Shown here one piece after another: positions 10,332 to 18,151 of a stretch of DNA of 64,000 bases. Under the pieces are notes generated by a model. That model was given only the letters and a program-made list of their open reading frames with translations, searched no databases and was not told where the DNA came from. Source of the stretch: Thiohalocapsa sp. PB-PSB1 (GTDB lineage Bacteria; Pseudomonadota; Gammaproteobacteria; Chromatiales; Chromatiaceae); assembly GCA_016745215.1 (NCBI GenBank), contig CP050890.1:1426001-1490000 (forward strand), read 5' to 3'. Position 1 is the stretch's first letter. Each line of letters begins with the position of its first letter. The translations under genes were made by a program, and so were the position numbers.

Positions 10332-10550
10332 TGGTCGCTGGGTCTGATGATGACGGCGTAAAGATAAGCCGATGGGTTACAAGTGTCAACGCGTCTTCAC
10401 CCAGGTCGCGCCGCTTGTTGGTAACCTCGGCTCTGCGTTCTTCGCGCTTTTCCAGCAGGCGCCCCATGGCCGTCAACGCCCTGCATCGACGCCCAGGTGC
10501 AAGCGTTGCGGAATACGCATTGCGTCGGGCGGTGCGCGGGCGTAGAGCCC

Positions 10551-10733
10551 GTAGGTGCCTATTCCGGCGAAGGTGACCCAAGCGACGATCTCGAACGGAT
10601 GCACCTCGCGAACATCACGCACGACCTCCCGCAGATCATCGACCCGGTCCACCGGTAGGCGACTCGACCGTTCCGCCAGGTCGACCGTGAAGAAATAGGT
10701 TGCGCCTTTGATCAGAGCCCGACGCTAACGCAT
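10551..10733 (-). pseudogene. REP-associated tyrosine transposase (RAYT) N-terminal fragment
   Basis: Reading from 10733 leftward gives M-R-stop-RRALIKGATYFFTVDLAER, then VDRVDDLREVVRDVREVHPF and EIVAWV. This is the typical N terminus of Y1/HUH TnpA-REP proteins. There is a stop at codon 3, and the sequence ends before the HxH motif at the junction with the duplicated segment. A second, longer degenerate copy with the same upstream leader is at 43018-43307. Confidence 0.7.
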
Positions 10734-10840
10734 GTCCTGCAATGCCGTTTTATGTTCGTGGTGGTTGGGTGGTGGAACGAAGCACAGAGAGACGCACATC
10801 GAGTGACTGTGTTGGGATGCGTTCCTCATCCCAATCGACG
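10734..10840 (-). repeat. REP-containing leader of the RAYT remnant
   Basis: About 100 bp upstream of the RAYT fragment is shared, inverted, with 42908-43017. It includes the palindromic string ttgggatgcgttcctcatcccaa and the stretch encoding nothing obvious up to the start codon. RAYT genes are normally flanked by REPs, which supports the assignment. Confidence 0.6.
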
Positions 10841-10889
10841 CGGGCTGAATTCAATCCGTCTCTAGCGCTTGGTGAAAGTTGCAACCGGG

Positions 10890-11078
10890 TGCTGCCTTCA
10901 AAGAATGCAAGGATTCACCGTAGAGACGCAGAGTACGCAGAGGGGCCAAGACGCCTCGCCCACAAGCGGACCTTGACCAGCCGCGGGAGCCGCACGGCGT
11001 AGGAGCCCGCTTGCGGGCGACCCGGCAAAGATGCCAGCGGATTGGACGCGAGCCCCGCGCCTTTACCGAGAGAAGGGC
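10890..11078 (-). repeat. Dispersed ~190-bp repeat, single copy
   Basis: This is the reverse complement of the unit that is tandemly arrayed at 16951-18075. It contains the caccg-agagacgcagag string, the palindrome gtaggagcccgcttgcgggcga and the end ggacgcgagc-ccgcgcc. It lies between the RAYT leader and the second family-1 element. No gene is seen here. Confidence 0.75.
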
Positions 11079-11089
11079 TATAGGCTGGC

Positions 11090-11341
11090 TAGGCTGTCGA
11101 AATCTGCAGTCTCACTAAAACAAGCGCTTCCCGGTTTATGGATGCATAGTCGGTGTCGGGGTCGGTGTCAAGGTCGGAATCAGGGATTGGTATCGAGCTG
11201 GCTGTTTTGATCGATGAGCGGATTCGATTCCGATTTCGATAGCGACCCGGACACCGATGAGGCTTCCCCAGTGCGTTCGATGAAGCAATCCAAGACCCGG
11301 AATCGGTTTGGCATCAAAACTCAGGACATTTCGACAGCCTA
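11090..11341 (+). repeat. Family-1 hexamer-core element, copy B (both TIRs present)
   Basis: It starts TAGGCTGTCGAAAT and ends ATTTCGACAGCCTA, a perfect 14-bp inverted pair. The 9 bases on each side do not match, so any target duplication has been lost. The part from 11114 onward is shared with copy A as the start of the large direct duplication. Confidence 0.8.
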
Positions 11342-11351
11342 GGCCACAGCC

Positions 11352-11602
11352 TTCTCGACAAATGAACTGAAGATATCCCAGGGAGCAACCCGCTCAGCGC
11401 GACTTGATCGGGATCGGGATCGGGATCGGGATCGAAAAAACATGACATCAGGGCGTGAAAAACCTGATGTTTGTTGGGCGGACGTTTGCTGGGCGGATCT
11501 TTGCTGGGCGGACATTTATTGGGCACTGCTTTCAAACAATATGAATCGAGCTTCATTCTGGTTGAATAGCCGAACATTCTACGCAGGCAACACCCCTTCG
11601 TA
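11352..11602 (+). repeat. Family-3 hexamer-core element, copy B
   Basis: Nearly identical to 8975-9225: the (GGGATC)n tract at 11407-11434, the CATCAGG/CCTGATG hairpin and the 15-bp GCTGGGCGGA tandem units. It is part of the direct duplication and holds no supported gene. Confidence 0.7.
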
Positions 11603-11796
11603 CTTCGTGGTGAATCTTCTTCATGATGGATTTCCGGAATACTGTCCCGGTCTCAGCGCTTGGGTTGTAACCCGCCCAGCGCTTCCCGATCCCGACCAGA
11701 AACGCATCCTTCGCCCTCTGGGCGTGGCATCCTGTGCACAAGGCCTGAATACTGTCACAATTTCTCCAGCGTGGGAGCAAGGGCGGAACGACTGGC

Positions 11797-12732
11797 TCAG
11801 CCGTCGTCGCCAAAGACCTCCTCGAGGCTTGCGGCATCGAGCACGCGCCGCCCCCAGGTCAGTAGCCGCTCGGCGTCGGCTTGCTCCAGCCGGCGCACGA
11901 CGGACTGCGGCAATGGACCGAACCGCTCCTCGAGCTGGCCGCGGACAATCATGCTGGCGCCGCGGACCTCGCCACGCGCCTCGCCACGCGCCTCGCCGCG
12001 GCGTTCGACAAAACTGACATAAGGCATCTTTAGGCGCTCCTCGATTTGGAAGATTGCATCGGTGTATTTCAGCTCTAGCGGCTCGGGTAGCTTCAGCACC
12101 CAGTCGATGAAGCGATAGAGATCGATGATCTGTTGTTTGGACAGTCCACGCTCGTAAAGTCGGCGGGTCAGCGCGAGCTTGCGGTGGTAGCGGGCGTTGG
12201 CGTCTGCACGGGTCGCCAAAGCGGCCAGGTGAGCCAGGACGACGGTGGCGAAGGGGTTGAGGTCCGCCATCAGCTCGGTTTCGCGTCCGGCGTAGGCGAG
12301 CAGCTTGACGCTCGGGAATTCCAGTGCGAGTCGGGTGCCCCAGCAGCCGATCTGGAATTGCCTGGGTTGCCAATTCGCTTTAGTGTCCGCCAGTACGGCG
12401 AAGCTCGCCAGATCGCAGCCATAGCGATCGTAGATGCGATAGGCGTAGGTGAACATCCGCCGCGGGAAGCCAGTCTCGGGTTCGCCCTGAACCTCGATGT
12501 GGACCAGCACCCAGGCATCGGTGCCATCCAGACGCCTGACCTTCAGCAGCTTGTCGGCATAGCGCCGACCCAGCTCGGCATCTTGTACGACCTGTGCCAG
12601 TTCCTTGTCCAGTGGCACGAAGCCCCGCGACCAGTCCACCTCGCTGGCCGCTTGCGGAAAGAAGAAGGCCATGAAGTCCGGGAAGTAGCCGTCTAGGATG
12701 TCTTTCCAGGGGCTGTCATAAGCGTCTGGCAT
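11797..12732 (-). CDS. DUF4351 / Rpn-like PD-(D/E)XK nuclease-related protein, copy 2
   Basis: A 311-residue near-identical paralogue of the protein at 9420-10331, with the same start and the same DUF4351 C terminus. The only clear length difference is a 24-bp insertion that turns ERRGEARGAS into ERRGEARGEARGEVRGAS. It arises from 12-bp tandem units (gcctcgccacgc) at 11967-11999 and lengthens the charged linker between the nuclease-like and DUF4351 domains. The rest differs by a few silent or conservative changes, so the duplication is recent and both copies look intact. Confidence 0.85.
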   Translation of the reverse strand: MPDAYDSPWKDILDGYFPDFMAFFFPQAASEVDWSRGFVPLDKELAQVVQDAELGRRYADKLLKVRRLDGTDAWVLVHIEVQGEPETGFPRRMFTYAYRIYDRYGCDLASFAVLADTKANWQPRQFQIGCWGTRLALEFPSVKLLAYAGRETELMADLNPFATVVLAHLAALATRADANARYHRKLALTRRLYERGLSKQQIIDLYRFIDWVLKLPEPLELKYTDAIFQIEERLKMPYVSFVERRGEARGEARGEVRGASMIVRGQLEERFGPLPQSVVRRLEQADAERLLTWGRRVLDAASLEEVFGDDG

Positions 12733-12946
12733 TGGTCGCTGGGTCTGATGATGACGGCGTAAAGATAAGCCGATGGGTTACAAGTGTCAACGCGTCTTCA
12801 CCCAGGTCGCGCCGCTTGTTGGTAACCTCGGCTCTGCGTTCTTCGCGCTTTTCCAGCAGGCGCCCCATGGCCGTCAACGCCCTGCATCGACGCCCAGGTG
12901 CAAGCGTTGCGTACGCATTGCGTCGGGCGGTGCGCGGGCGTAGCGC

Positions 12947-13060
12947 TAGGCTGTCGAAATGTCCTGAGTTTTGATGCCAAACCGATTCCAGGTCTTGGAT
13001 TGCATCATCGAACGCACTGGGGAAGCCTAATCGGTGTCGGGGTCGCTATCGGAATCGGAA
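12947..13060 (-). repeat. Family-1 half element (right terminus, inverted)
   Basis: TAGGCTGTCGAAATGTCCTGAG at 12947 is the reverse complement of the family-1 right end. Similarity to family 1 runs through the GGTGTCGGGGTCGCTATC region and stops in a (GGAATC)n tract near 13045-13065. Beyond that the sequence is of family 2, carrying the four-helix-bundle frame. Confidence 0.7.
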
Positions 13061-13061
13061 T

Positions 13062-13642
13062 CGGAATCGAGAGAGAAAACGCCCTATGCCATTCGGTCAT
13101 GAGAAGCGCGACGTCTAGCGTGCGGCCATCGAGTCTGTTGGCTGGGCCATAGCGCGACTGCGAGCATGTGAAAGGACAGCGTAACGCGAAGAATCAACGC
13201 CTGTGCGCATCTTAGGTGCGCATCGTAGGCGCGCATCGCAGGCCATCGCGCTGAACAGTGCCGAGGGTAACGGCAAAGCGACGAGCGGGGATCGACGCCG
13301 GTCGTTTGAAAGCGCACGAGGCTCGGCGCTGGAGTGCGCTGCGATTCAGGACGTGCTCGCTGGTGTGCAAAGCGTTATCCGCAGACGACAACAGCAAGCA
13401 AAAGGCACTGCTTGATCGTCGTGTGGCCATGCTGACGAAGCACGGACAGCGTGGCTAGGGGGTCAGCGAGGAGCTTGGCGGATATCGGGTTGGTCAGTTC
13501 GATACCGACGCCGATGCCGACGTTGATACCGATACCGACGCCAATACCGATACCGATACCGACGCCGATAGCGGTACCGAATGAGTCGGCAGGCGACACC
13601 CAAGCCAAAAACCTGTTTAGCTTGTTTCTGCACCAGCACTAA
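13062..13642 (-). repeat. Family-2 hexamer-core element, longest copy (inverted, recombinant)
   Basis: Hexamer tracts lie on both sides of a degenerate four-helix-bundle gene. The right side ends with the reverse complement of the family-2 left terminus (tgtttagcttgtttctgcaccagcacta). The left side lacks the family-2 right terminus and passes instead into the family-1 half element at a GGAATC tract. This is the only copy in the window that retains the whole internal gene. Confidence 0.65.
13086..13490 (+). pseudogene. Four-helix-bundle (23S-IVS / Avd-like) protein, degenerate
   Basis: The frame starts MPFGHEKRDV, has a stop where Y is expected, and continues RAAIESVGWA. After a frameshift it reads RRASQAIALNSAEGNGKATS (13215-13280), then RGSALECAAIQDVLAG. 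After another shift it reads KALSADDNSKQKALLDRRVA, then MLTKHGQRG, and ends near SEELGG. This order (GxEKLDVYR, RASxSIxLNIAEGNGK, ARGSALECxA-D-L, LLxRIVxMLTxLG) is the typical four-helix-bundle protein found in 23S rRNA intervening sequences and homologous to the DGR accessory protein Avd. At least two frameshifts and one stop make it inactive. There is no reverse transcriptase nearby. Confidence 0.7.
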
Positions 13643-13649
13643 TGACAGC

Positions 13650-13858
13650 ATCGGCAGCATTTGTTTCAATTGCCTGACCAAGCCAAGTCGAGTCAGGCTT
13701 CCCCGACTGAAAAAAACCGGGTGGTTCGCCAAGGGTTCGGCTGTCTGGATGCGGTCGGTCAGCGCGTACCTGGGCGCGACGACCTGTTCCCGGACGAGAT
13801 TTCGCCGGATCTGGCCATGTCGTACCTGCTGGCGATCCATAACCTATTGGCGAAATGA
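13650..13858 (+). pseudogene. C-terminal remnant of an unidentified protein upstream of the TPR operon
   Basis: A frame without recognisable start ends GRDDLFPDEISPDLAMSYLL followed by AIHNLLAK and a stop, 37 nt before the next gene. The composition looks like real coding sequence, but its 5' part has been replaced by a family-2 element. It may be the lost first gene of the operon that continues with the 115- and 718-residue proteins. The family is not recognised. Confidence 0.35.
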
Positions 13859-13895
13859 CTGAAGTGAAGCGCAATCGATAGGAGGCGCATCGAAG

Positions 13896-14243
13896 ATGAA
13901 TGACACCACCGCGAACGGCATCGCACGCCGGACATTGATCTTGACCCTGGTCGGCATCGTCGTGGCGATCGCCGGGGTCGTCGGCACCTGGTATGGCGTA
14001 TTGCGGCTGCCCAACGATTCGCCCGGCGCTGCCAGTGTCGGCACCGGCATCGCCACCGTCGGCGAGCAGCGCATCGACGGCGATGTGAACATCACCGGTG
14101 CGGCCGGCGCCGTGCGGCAGGTACCGGATAGCACCGCAGGCACCGCCTCGGCCGATGTCGGTATTGCGAATGTCGGCGAGCAAGAGATCGATGGATCGGT
14201 GACCATCGACGCCTCATCGTCCATGCCGGAGCCGACGCAATGA
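13896..14243 (+). CDS. Small membrane-anchored protein with GDVNI-type motifs
   Basis: 115 residues. A good ribosome site (AGGAGG, 13881-13886) precedes the ATG. Residues 12-33 (TLILTLVGIVVAIAGVVGTW) form one transmembrane segment, probably with the C terminus outside. The remainder holds two copies of a short motif: VGTGIATVGEQRIDGDVNIT and ADVGIANVGEQEIDGSVTID. A related motif sits at the N terminus of the next protein (VGIAIGEGGRQTVHGDVNIS). The stop overlaps the next start by 4 nt (ATGA), indicating translational coupling. I do not recognise a family; the shared motif suggests the two proteins associate or share a beta-strand repeat. Confidence 0.7.
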   Translation: MNDTTANGIARRTLILTLVGIVVAIAGVVGTWYGVLRLPNDSPGAASVGTGIATVGEQRIDGDVNITGAAGAVRQVPDSTAGTASADVGIANVGEQEIDGSVTIDASSSMPEPTQ

Positions 14244-16396
14244 GGATCGAAGCTCGTCCAAGTCTGCCGAGGATTGTACCGAGGGTTGTACTGATTGCCC
14301 TGCTGGTCAGCGCGCATGCGCTCGGCTTGGCTGAGGATGCCAGGGTCGAGGTTGGCATTGCGATCGGTGAGGGTGGGCGACAGACCGTGCACGGGGACGT
14401 CAACATCAGCCGCACCGGCCTGACAGCAGCCGAGGTGCAGCAGATGATGTCCGATCTGCTGAATAAGGACAGCCTGAACGCCCAGCGCGCCGCCGAGTTG
14501 GCACAGCAGGTCGAGACATTGAGCGCCGAGATCGGCGTGCGCAAATCCGTGGTCGAGAACTTCCTGCGTCTGCTCGGCGAGGCGGAGATTCCGGTCGACG
14601 ACCTTGGCGCCAAGCTCGAGGAGATCGCCCGGCGCCATCTGGACTTGCTCGAGCGCTGGTCGCTCCTCGAAGAAGACGATGATCCGGCGATCCGCAAGCT
14701 CACCGATGCCGCCAAGGCCGCCATCGATGCCGGCGACTATGACCGCGCCGATCAGCTGTTGGCGGAGGCCGAGGGACAGGATCTGGCTGCTGCTCGGCAA
14801 GCGCAGGAACTGGCGGCCCAAGCCACTGCCGCGGCGAATCGTCGCTTTCTCAGTGCAGCAGCCAAGCGATCCAAGCGCGGTGAATTGCGGCTGATCCAGT
14901 TCGACTACGAGGGTGCCGCTCGGCACTTCCAAGAGGCCGCGGATCTGGTGCCGCCCGGCGAGCCCTTGGTGCTGGCGGGTTATTTGATGCGGGCAGGTTC
15001 GGCATGGAGCGGTGCAGCGCGGTTTGCGCAGGCGCAACCGTTGGTGGAACGGGCGTTGTCGATTCGGGAGCAGAACCTGGGTTCTGAGCATCCGGATGTG
15101 GCCGGAAGCCTCAATGATCTTGCGGTGCTCCATCTCCACCAGGCCCAACTGGCCGAGGCTGAGCCGCTGATGCGCCGCGCGCTGGCCATCGACGAGGTCA
15201 GCTACGGGGCGGAGCATCCGAATGTGGCCCGCGACCTCAACAACCTGGCCTGGCTCCTGAAGGAAACCAACCGCCTGTCCGAAGCCGAGCCGCTGATGCG
15301 CCGTGCGCTGGCCATCGACGAGGCCAGCTATGGGGCGGAGCATCCGAAGGTGACCATTGACCTCAACAACCTGGCCTTGCTCCTTCAGGCCACCAACCGC
15401 CTGTCCGAAGCCGAGCCGCTGATGCGCCGCGCGCTGGCCATCGACGAGGCCAGCTATGGGGCGGAGCATCCGAAGGTGGCCATCGCCCTCAACAACCTGG
15501 CCCAGCTCCTTCAGGCCACCAACCGCCTGTCCGAGGCAGAGCCGCTGATGCGCCGTGCGCTGGCCATCGACGAGGCCAGCTACGGGGCGGAGCATCCGAA
15601 TGTGGCCATTCGCCTCAACAACCTGGCCCAGCTCCTTCAGGACACTAACCGCCTGTCCGAGGCTGAGCCGCTGATGCGCCGTGCGCTGGCCATCGACGAG
15701 GCCAGCTACGGGGCGGAGCATCCGAATGTGGCCCGCGACCTCAACAACCTGGCCCAGCTCCTTCAGGCCACCAACCGCCTGTCCGAGGCAGAGCCGCTGA
15801 TGCGCCGTGCGCTGGCCATCGACGAGGCCAGCTACGGGGCGGAGCATCCGAATGTGGCCATTCGCCTCAACAACCTGGCCCAGCTCCTGAAGGAAACCAA
15901 CCGCCTGTCCGAGGCTGAGCCGCTGATGCGCCGCGCGCTGGCCATCGACGAGGCCAGCTACGGGGCGGAGCATCCGGAGGTGGCCGCTGACCTCAACAAC
16001 CTGGCCCAGCTCCTGAAGGCCACCAACCGCCTGTCCGAGGCTGAGCCGCTGATGCGCCGCGCGCTGGCCATCGACGAGGCCAGCTACGGGTCGGAACATC
16101 CGAGGGTGGCCATTCGGCTCAACAACCTGGCCCAGCTCCTCAAGGCCACCAACCGCCTGTCCGAGGCTGAGCCGTTATCACGGCGTCATGTTCTGATCTT
16201 CCTCGCCTTCACACGCGACACCGGCCACCGGCACCCACATCTGGTTGCGGGATTTAGGAATTACCGCGCCCTGCTGTCGGCCGGCGAGTGGACCGAGACA
16301 GAAATGCAGGAGCGCCTGCTCTCCCTCGGGCCGGAGGCGGGCCTCGAAGAGTCGACCTGGGCGGCGTTGCGTGGAGAGCTCGGCGACACGGATTGA
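14240..16396 (+). CDS. Exported kinesin-light-chain-type TPR protein
   Basis: 718 residues. Residues about 10-31 look like a signal peptide (VLIALLVSAHALGLAEDA). A GDVNI motif follows near residue 50, then a long helical, probably coiled-coil region (55-230) rich in Ala, Glu and Gln. From about residue 255 there are nine TPR units of 42 residues, eight of them nearly identical (EASYGAEHPxVAxxLNNLAQ, LLxxTNRLSEAEPLMRRALAID), the TPR_10/TPR_12 class of protein-binding scaffold. The last ~60 residues leave the repeat and contain LSAGEWTETEMQERLLSLG. It overlaps the upstream small membrane protein by 4 nt and is probably co-expressed. TPR arrays of this type often serve as binding or effector modules in bacterial conflict systems, but no effector domain is seen here. 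Confidence 0.8.
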   Translation: MRIEARPSLPRIVPRVVLIALLVSAHALGLAEDARVEVGIAIGEGGRQTVHGDVNISRTGLTAAEVQQMMSDLLNKDSLNAQRAAELAQQVETLSAEIGVRKSVVENFLRLLGEAEIPVDDLGAKLEEIARRHLDLLERWSLLEEDDDPAIRKLTDAAKAAIDAGDYDRADQLLAEAEGQDLAAARQAQELAAQATAAANRRFLSAAAKRSKRGELRLIQFDYEGAARHFQEAADLVPPGEPLVLAGYLMRAGSAWSGAARFAQAQPLVERALSIREQNLGSEHPDVAGSLNDLAVLHLHQAQLAEAEPLMRRALAIDEVSYGAEHPNVARDLNNLAWLLKETNRLSEAEPLMRRALAIDEASYGAEHPKVTIDLNNLALLLQATNRLSEAEPLMRRALAIDEASYGAEHPKVAIALNNLAQLLQATNRLSEAEPLMRRALAIDEASYGAEHPNVAIRLNNLAQLLQDTNRLSEAEPLMRRALAIDEASYGAEHPNVARDLNNLAQLLQATNRLSEAEPLMRRALAIDEASYGAEHPNVAIRLNNLAQLLKETNRLSEAEPLMRRALAIDEASYGAEHPEVAADLNNLAQLLKATNRLSEAEPLMRRALAIDEASYGSEHPRVAIRLNNLAQLLKATNRLSEAEPLSRRHVLIFLAFTRDTGHRHPHLVAGFRNYRALLSAGEWTETEMQERLLSLGPEAGLEESTWAALRGELGDTD
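15167..16174 (+). repeat. Eight 126-bp coding tandem repeats
   Basis: Units begin with ctgatgcgccg at 15167, 15293, 15419, 15545, 15671, 15797, 15923 and 16049. The DNA is almost identical between units, with changes concentrated at a few codons (K/N/E/R after HP, and ARD/AIR/AIA). This indicates recent expansion or gene conversion and likely variable copy number. Confidence 0.85.
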
Positions 16397-16631
16397 CTTT
16401 ACTTTACTGCGCCTGCCGTTCGATCCGCGCTGCACCGTCATCGAGGTTGCGACCGACTGGAAGCGGCTGCGGAGTTCGCATGACCAGGCGGATTTATCCA
16501 CATTTCGCGTGGACAACCCTGTCCATGACCATGCTGTGAAGGGGCCTATTTCCAGCCAATACGAATGCTTACGTTGGATTGGCCGATGATTGACCAACAA
16601 CGGCCGACTCGGCGCTGACGAGACTCATGTG

Positions 16632-16952
16632 ATGCCTCGACCTGAAGACTCGTACGATGATTGGTTTGCCGCCGGCATGGCGGTGTTCTGGCGATCGACC
16701 GATCCCGCTGACTTCCCGCCCCTCGACAATCGCGCTGCCCAGCGGGCTTGGCTCGGAGGCTTCGGTGCCGCCTGGGCTGAGTGTCCGCAGAACTCCGGCG
16801 AGCCCTGGTGTGATGAGGAGGTCGACATTGCCCTGGTGCTGGCGCTGGACGGGCGCGAGGGGCTCCTCGAGTGCCGAGAGCTAAATGGGTTTCCTTTTCG
16901 TTCTTTTCTCTGCGCACTCTGCGTCTCTGCGGTGAATCCTGACTTTCTTTGA
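16632..16952 (+). CDS. Hypothetical protein with a repeat-derived C terminus
   Basis: 106 residues starting MPRPEDSYDDWFAAGMAVFW. The first ~80 residues (up to LLECREL) have coding-like composition with many acidic residues and tryptophans. The last ~20 residues are read from the dispersed ctctgcgtctctgcggtgaatcc repeat, so the original C terminus was probably lost. No family recognised. The stretch 16397-16631 before it shows no gene I can support. Confidence 0.4.
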   Translation: MPRPEDSYDDWFAAGMAVFWRSTDPADFPPLDNRAAQRAWLGGFGAAWAECPQNSGEPWCDEEVDIALVLALDGREGLLECRELNGFPFRSFLCALCVSAVNPDFL

Positions 16953-18075
16953 AGGCGGGACCCTTCTCCCGGGAAGGGCGCGGTGCTCGCGTCCGATTCG
17001 CTGGCATTGTGCCTGCCGGGTCGCCCGCAAGCGGGCTCCTACGCCGGCCGGCTTTTACGAGTTGTCAAGGTCCGTTTGAGGGCGAGGCGCTTTGGGCACT
17101 CTGGGCACTCTGCGTCTCTGCGGTGAATCCTGACTTTCTTTGAAGGCGGGACCCTTCTCCCGGGAAAGGTGGGGCGCTCGCGTCCGATTCGCTGGCATTG
17201 TGCCTGCCGGGTCGCCCGCAAGCGGGCTCCTACGCCGGTCGGCTTTTACGAGTCGTCAAGGTCCGTTTGAGGGCGAGGCGCTTTGGGCACTCTGGGCACT
17301 CTGCGTCTCTGCGGTGAATCCTGACTTTCTTTGAAGGCGGGACCCTTCTCCCGGGAAAGGTGAGGCGCTCGCGTCGGATTCGCTGGCATTGTGCCTGCCG
17401 GGTCGCCCGCAAGCGGGCTCCTACGCCGGCCGGCTTTTACGAGTCGTCAAGGTCCGTTTGGGGGCGAGGCGCCTTGGGCACTCTGCGCACTCTGCGTCTC
17501 TGCGGTGAATCCTTATATTCTTTGAAGGCGGGACCCTACTCCCGGGAAAGGTGGGGCGCTCGCGTCCGATTCGCTGGCATTGTGCCTGCCGGGTCGCCCG
17601 CAAGCGGGCTCCTACGCCGGCGGGCTTTTACGAGTCGTCAAGGTCTGCTTGCGGGCGAGGCGCCTTGGGCACTCTGCGTCTCTGCGGTGAATCCTTATAT
17701 TCTTTGAAGGCGGGACCCTTCTCCCGGGAAAGGTGGGGCGCTCGCGTCCGATTCGCTGGCATTGTGCCTGCCGGGTCGCCCGCAAGCGGGCTCCTACGCC
17801 GGCCGGCTTTTACGAGTCGTCAAGGTCCGTTTGGGGGCGAGGCGCCTTGGGCACTCTGCGTCTCTGCGGTGAATCCTTATATTCTTTGAAGGCGGGACCC
17901 TTCTCCCGGGAAAGGTGAGGCGCTCGCGTCGGATTCGCTGGCATTGTGCCTGCCGGGTCGCCCGCAAGCGGGCTCCTACGCCGAGCGGCTCCTGTGAGTC
18001 GCAAAGGTCTGCTTGCGGGCGAGATGCCTTGGCACCTCTGCGCACGCTGGGTCTGTGCGGTGAATCCTTGCCTTC
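16951..18075 (+). repeat. Tandem array of six 182-191-bp repeats
   Basis: Units start with gaaggcggga at 16951, 17142, 17333, 17524, 17706 and 17888, giving periods of 191, 191, 191, 182 and 182. Each unit holds a cccttctcccgggaa segment, the palindrome tcgcccgcaagcgggctcc and the end ctgcgtctctgcggtgaatcc. The 9-bp difference is loss of one ctctgggca-type step. Single inverted copies are at 10890-11078 and 33232-33405. No gene is supported; the open frames across it repeat the same peptide and are artefacts of the period. Confidence 0.9.
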
Positions 18076-18151
18076 TTTCGAAGACAGCACCCCTGCTCGT
18101 CAGGCATCGACGTTGCGGCAACCGAGTCTATTCGCTCGGTCTTGATGCGCC

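Larger units (their letters stand above)
8725..10545. repeat. Large direct duplication, copy 1
   Basis: This 1.82-kb segment recurs at 11114-12943 in the same orientation with only scattered substitutions. It includes the family-1 and family-3 elements and the whole DUF4351 gene. It ends at gtgcgcgggcgtag in both copies. Visible differences are one 12-bp hexamer pair (present only here), a 24-bp in-frame insertion in the gene (present only in copy 2), a 3-nt indel near the right end and a few point changes. Confidence 0.9.
11114..12943. repeat. Large direct duplication, copy 2
   Basis: Second copy of the 1.82-kb segment (see 8725-10545). The left boundary of the homology falls inside the family-1 element. 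The right boundary is four bases before another, inverted family-1 terminus at 12947. This suggests that recombination between family-1 elements produced the duplication. Confidence 0.9.

Noticed and set aside
8725..12943. Composite transposon bounded by the two DUF4351 copies
   Set aside because: The segment between the copies holds only a RAYT relic and a repeat, there is no target duplication outside, and the repeats are not insertion sequences. A simple recombination duplication explains it better.
13062..13642. Diversity-generating retroelement
   Set aside because: The four-helix-bundle protein is Avd-like, but no reverse transcriptase, template repeat or variable repeat is present in the window.
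13844..16099. 751-codon open frame on the minus strand with repeats such as LRPVAGLVDGQRAAHQRL
   Set aside because: It is the antisense shadow of the near-identical TPR repeats on the plus strand. The plus-strand gene has a signal peptide, a coupled upstream gene and a known repeat fold.
16951..18075. CRISPR array
   Set aside because: The whole 182-191-bp unit is repeated with no unique spacers, and no cas genes are present.
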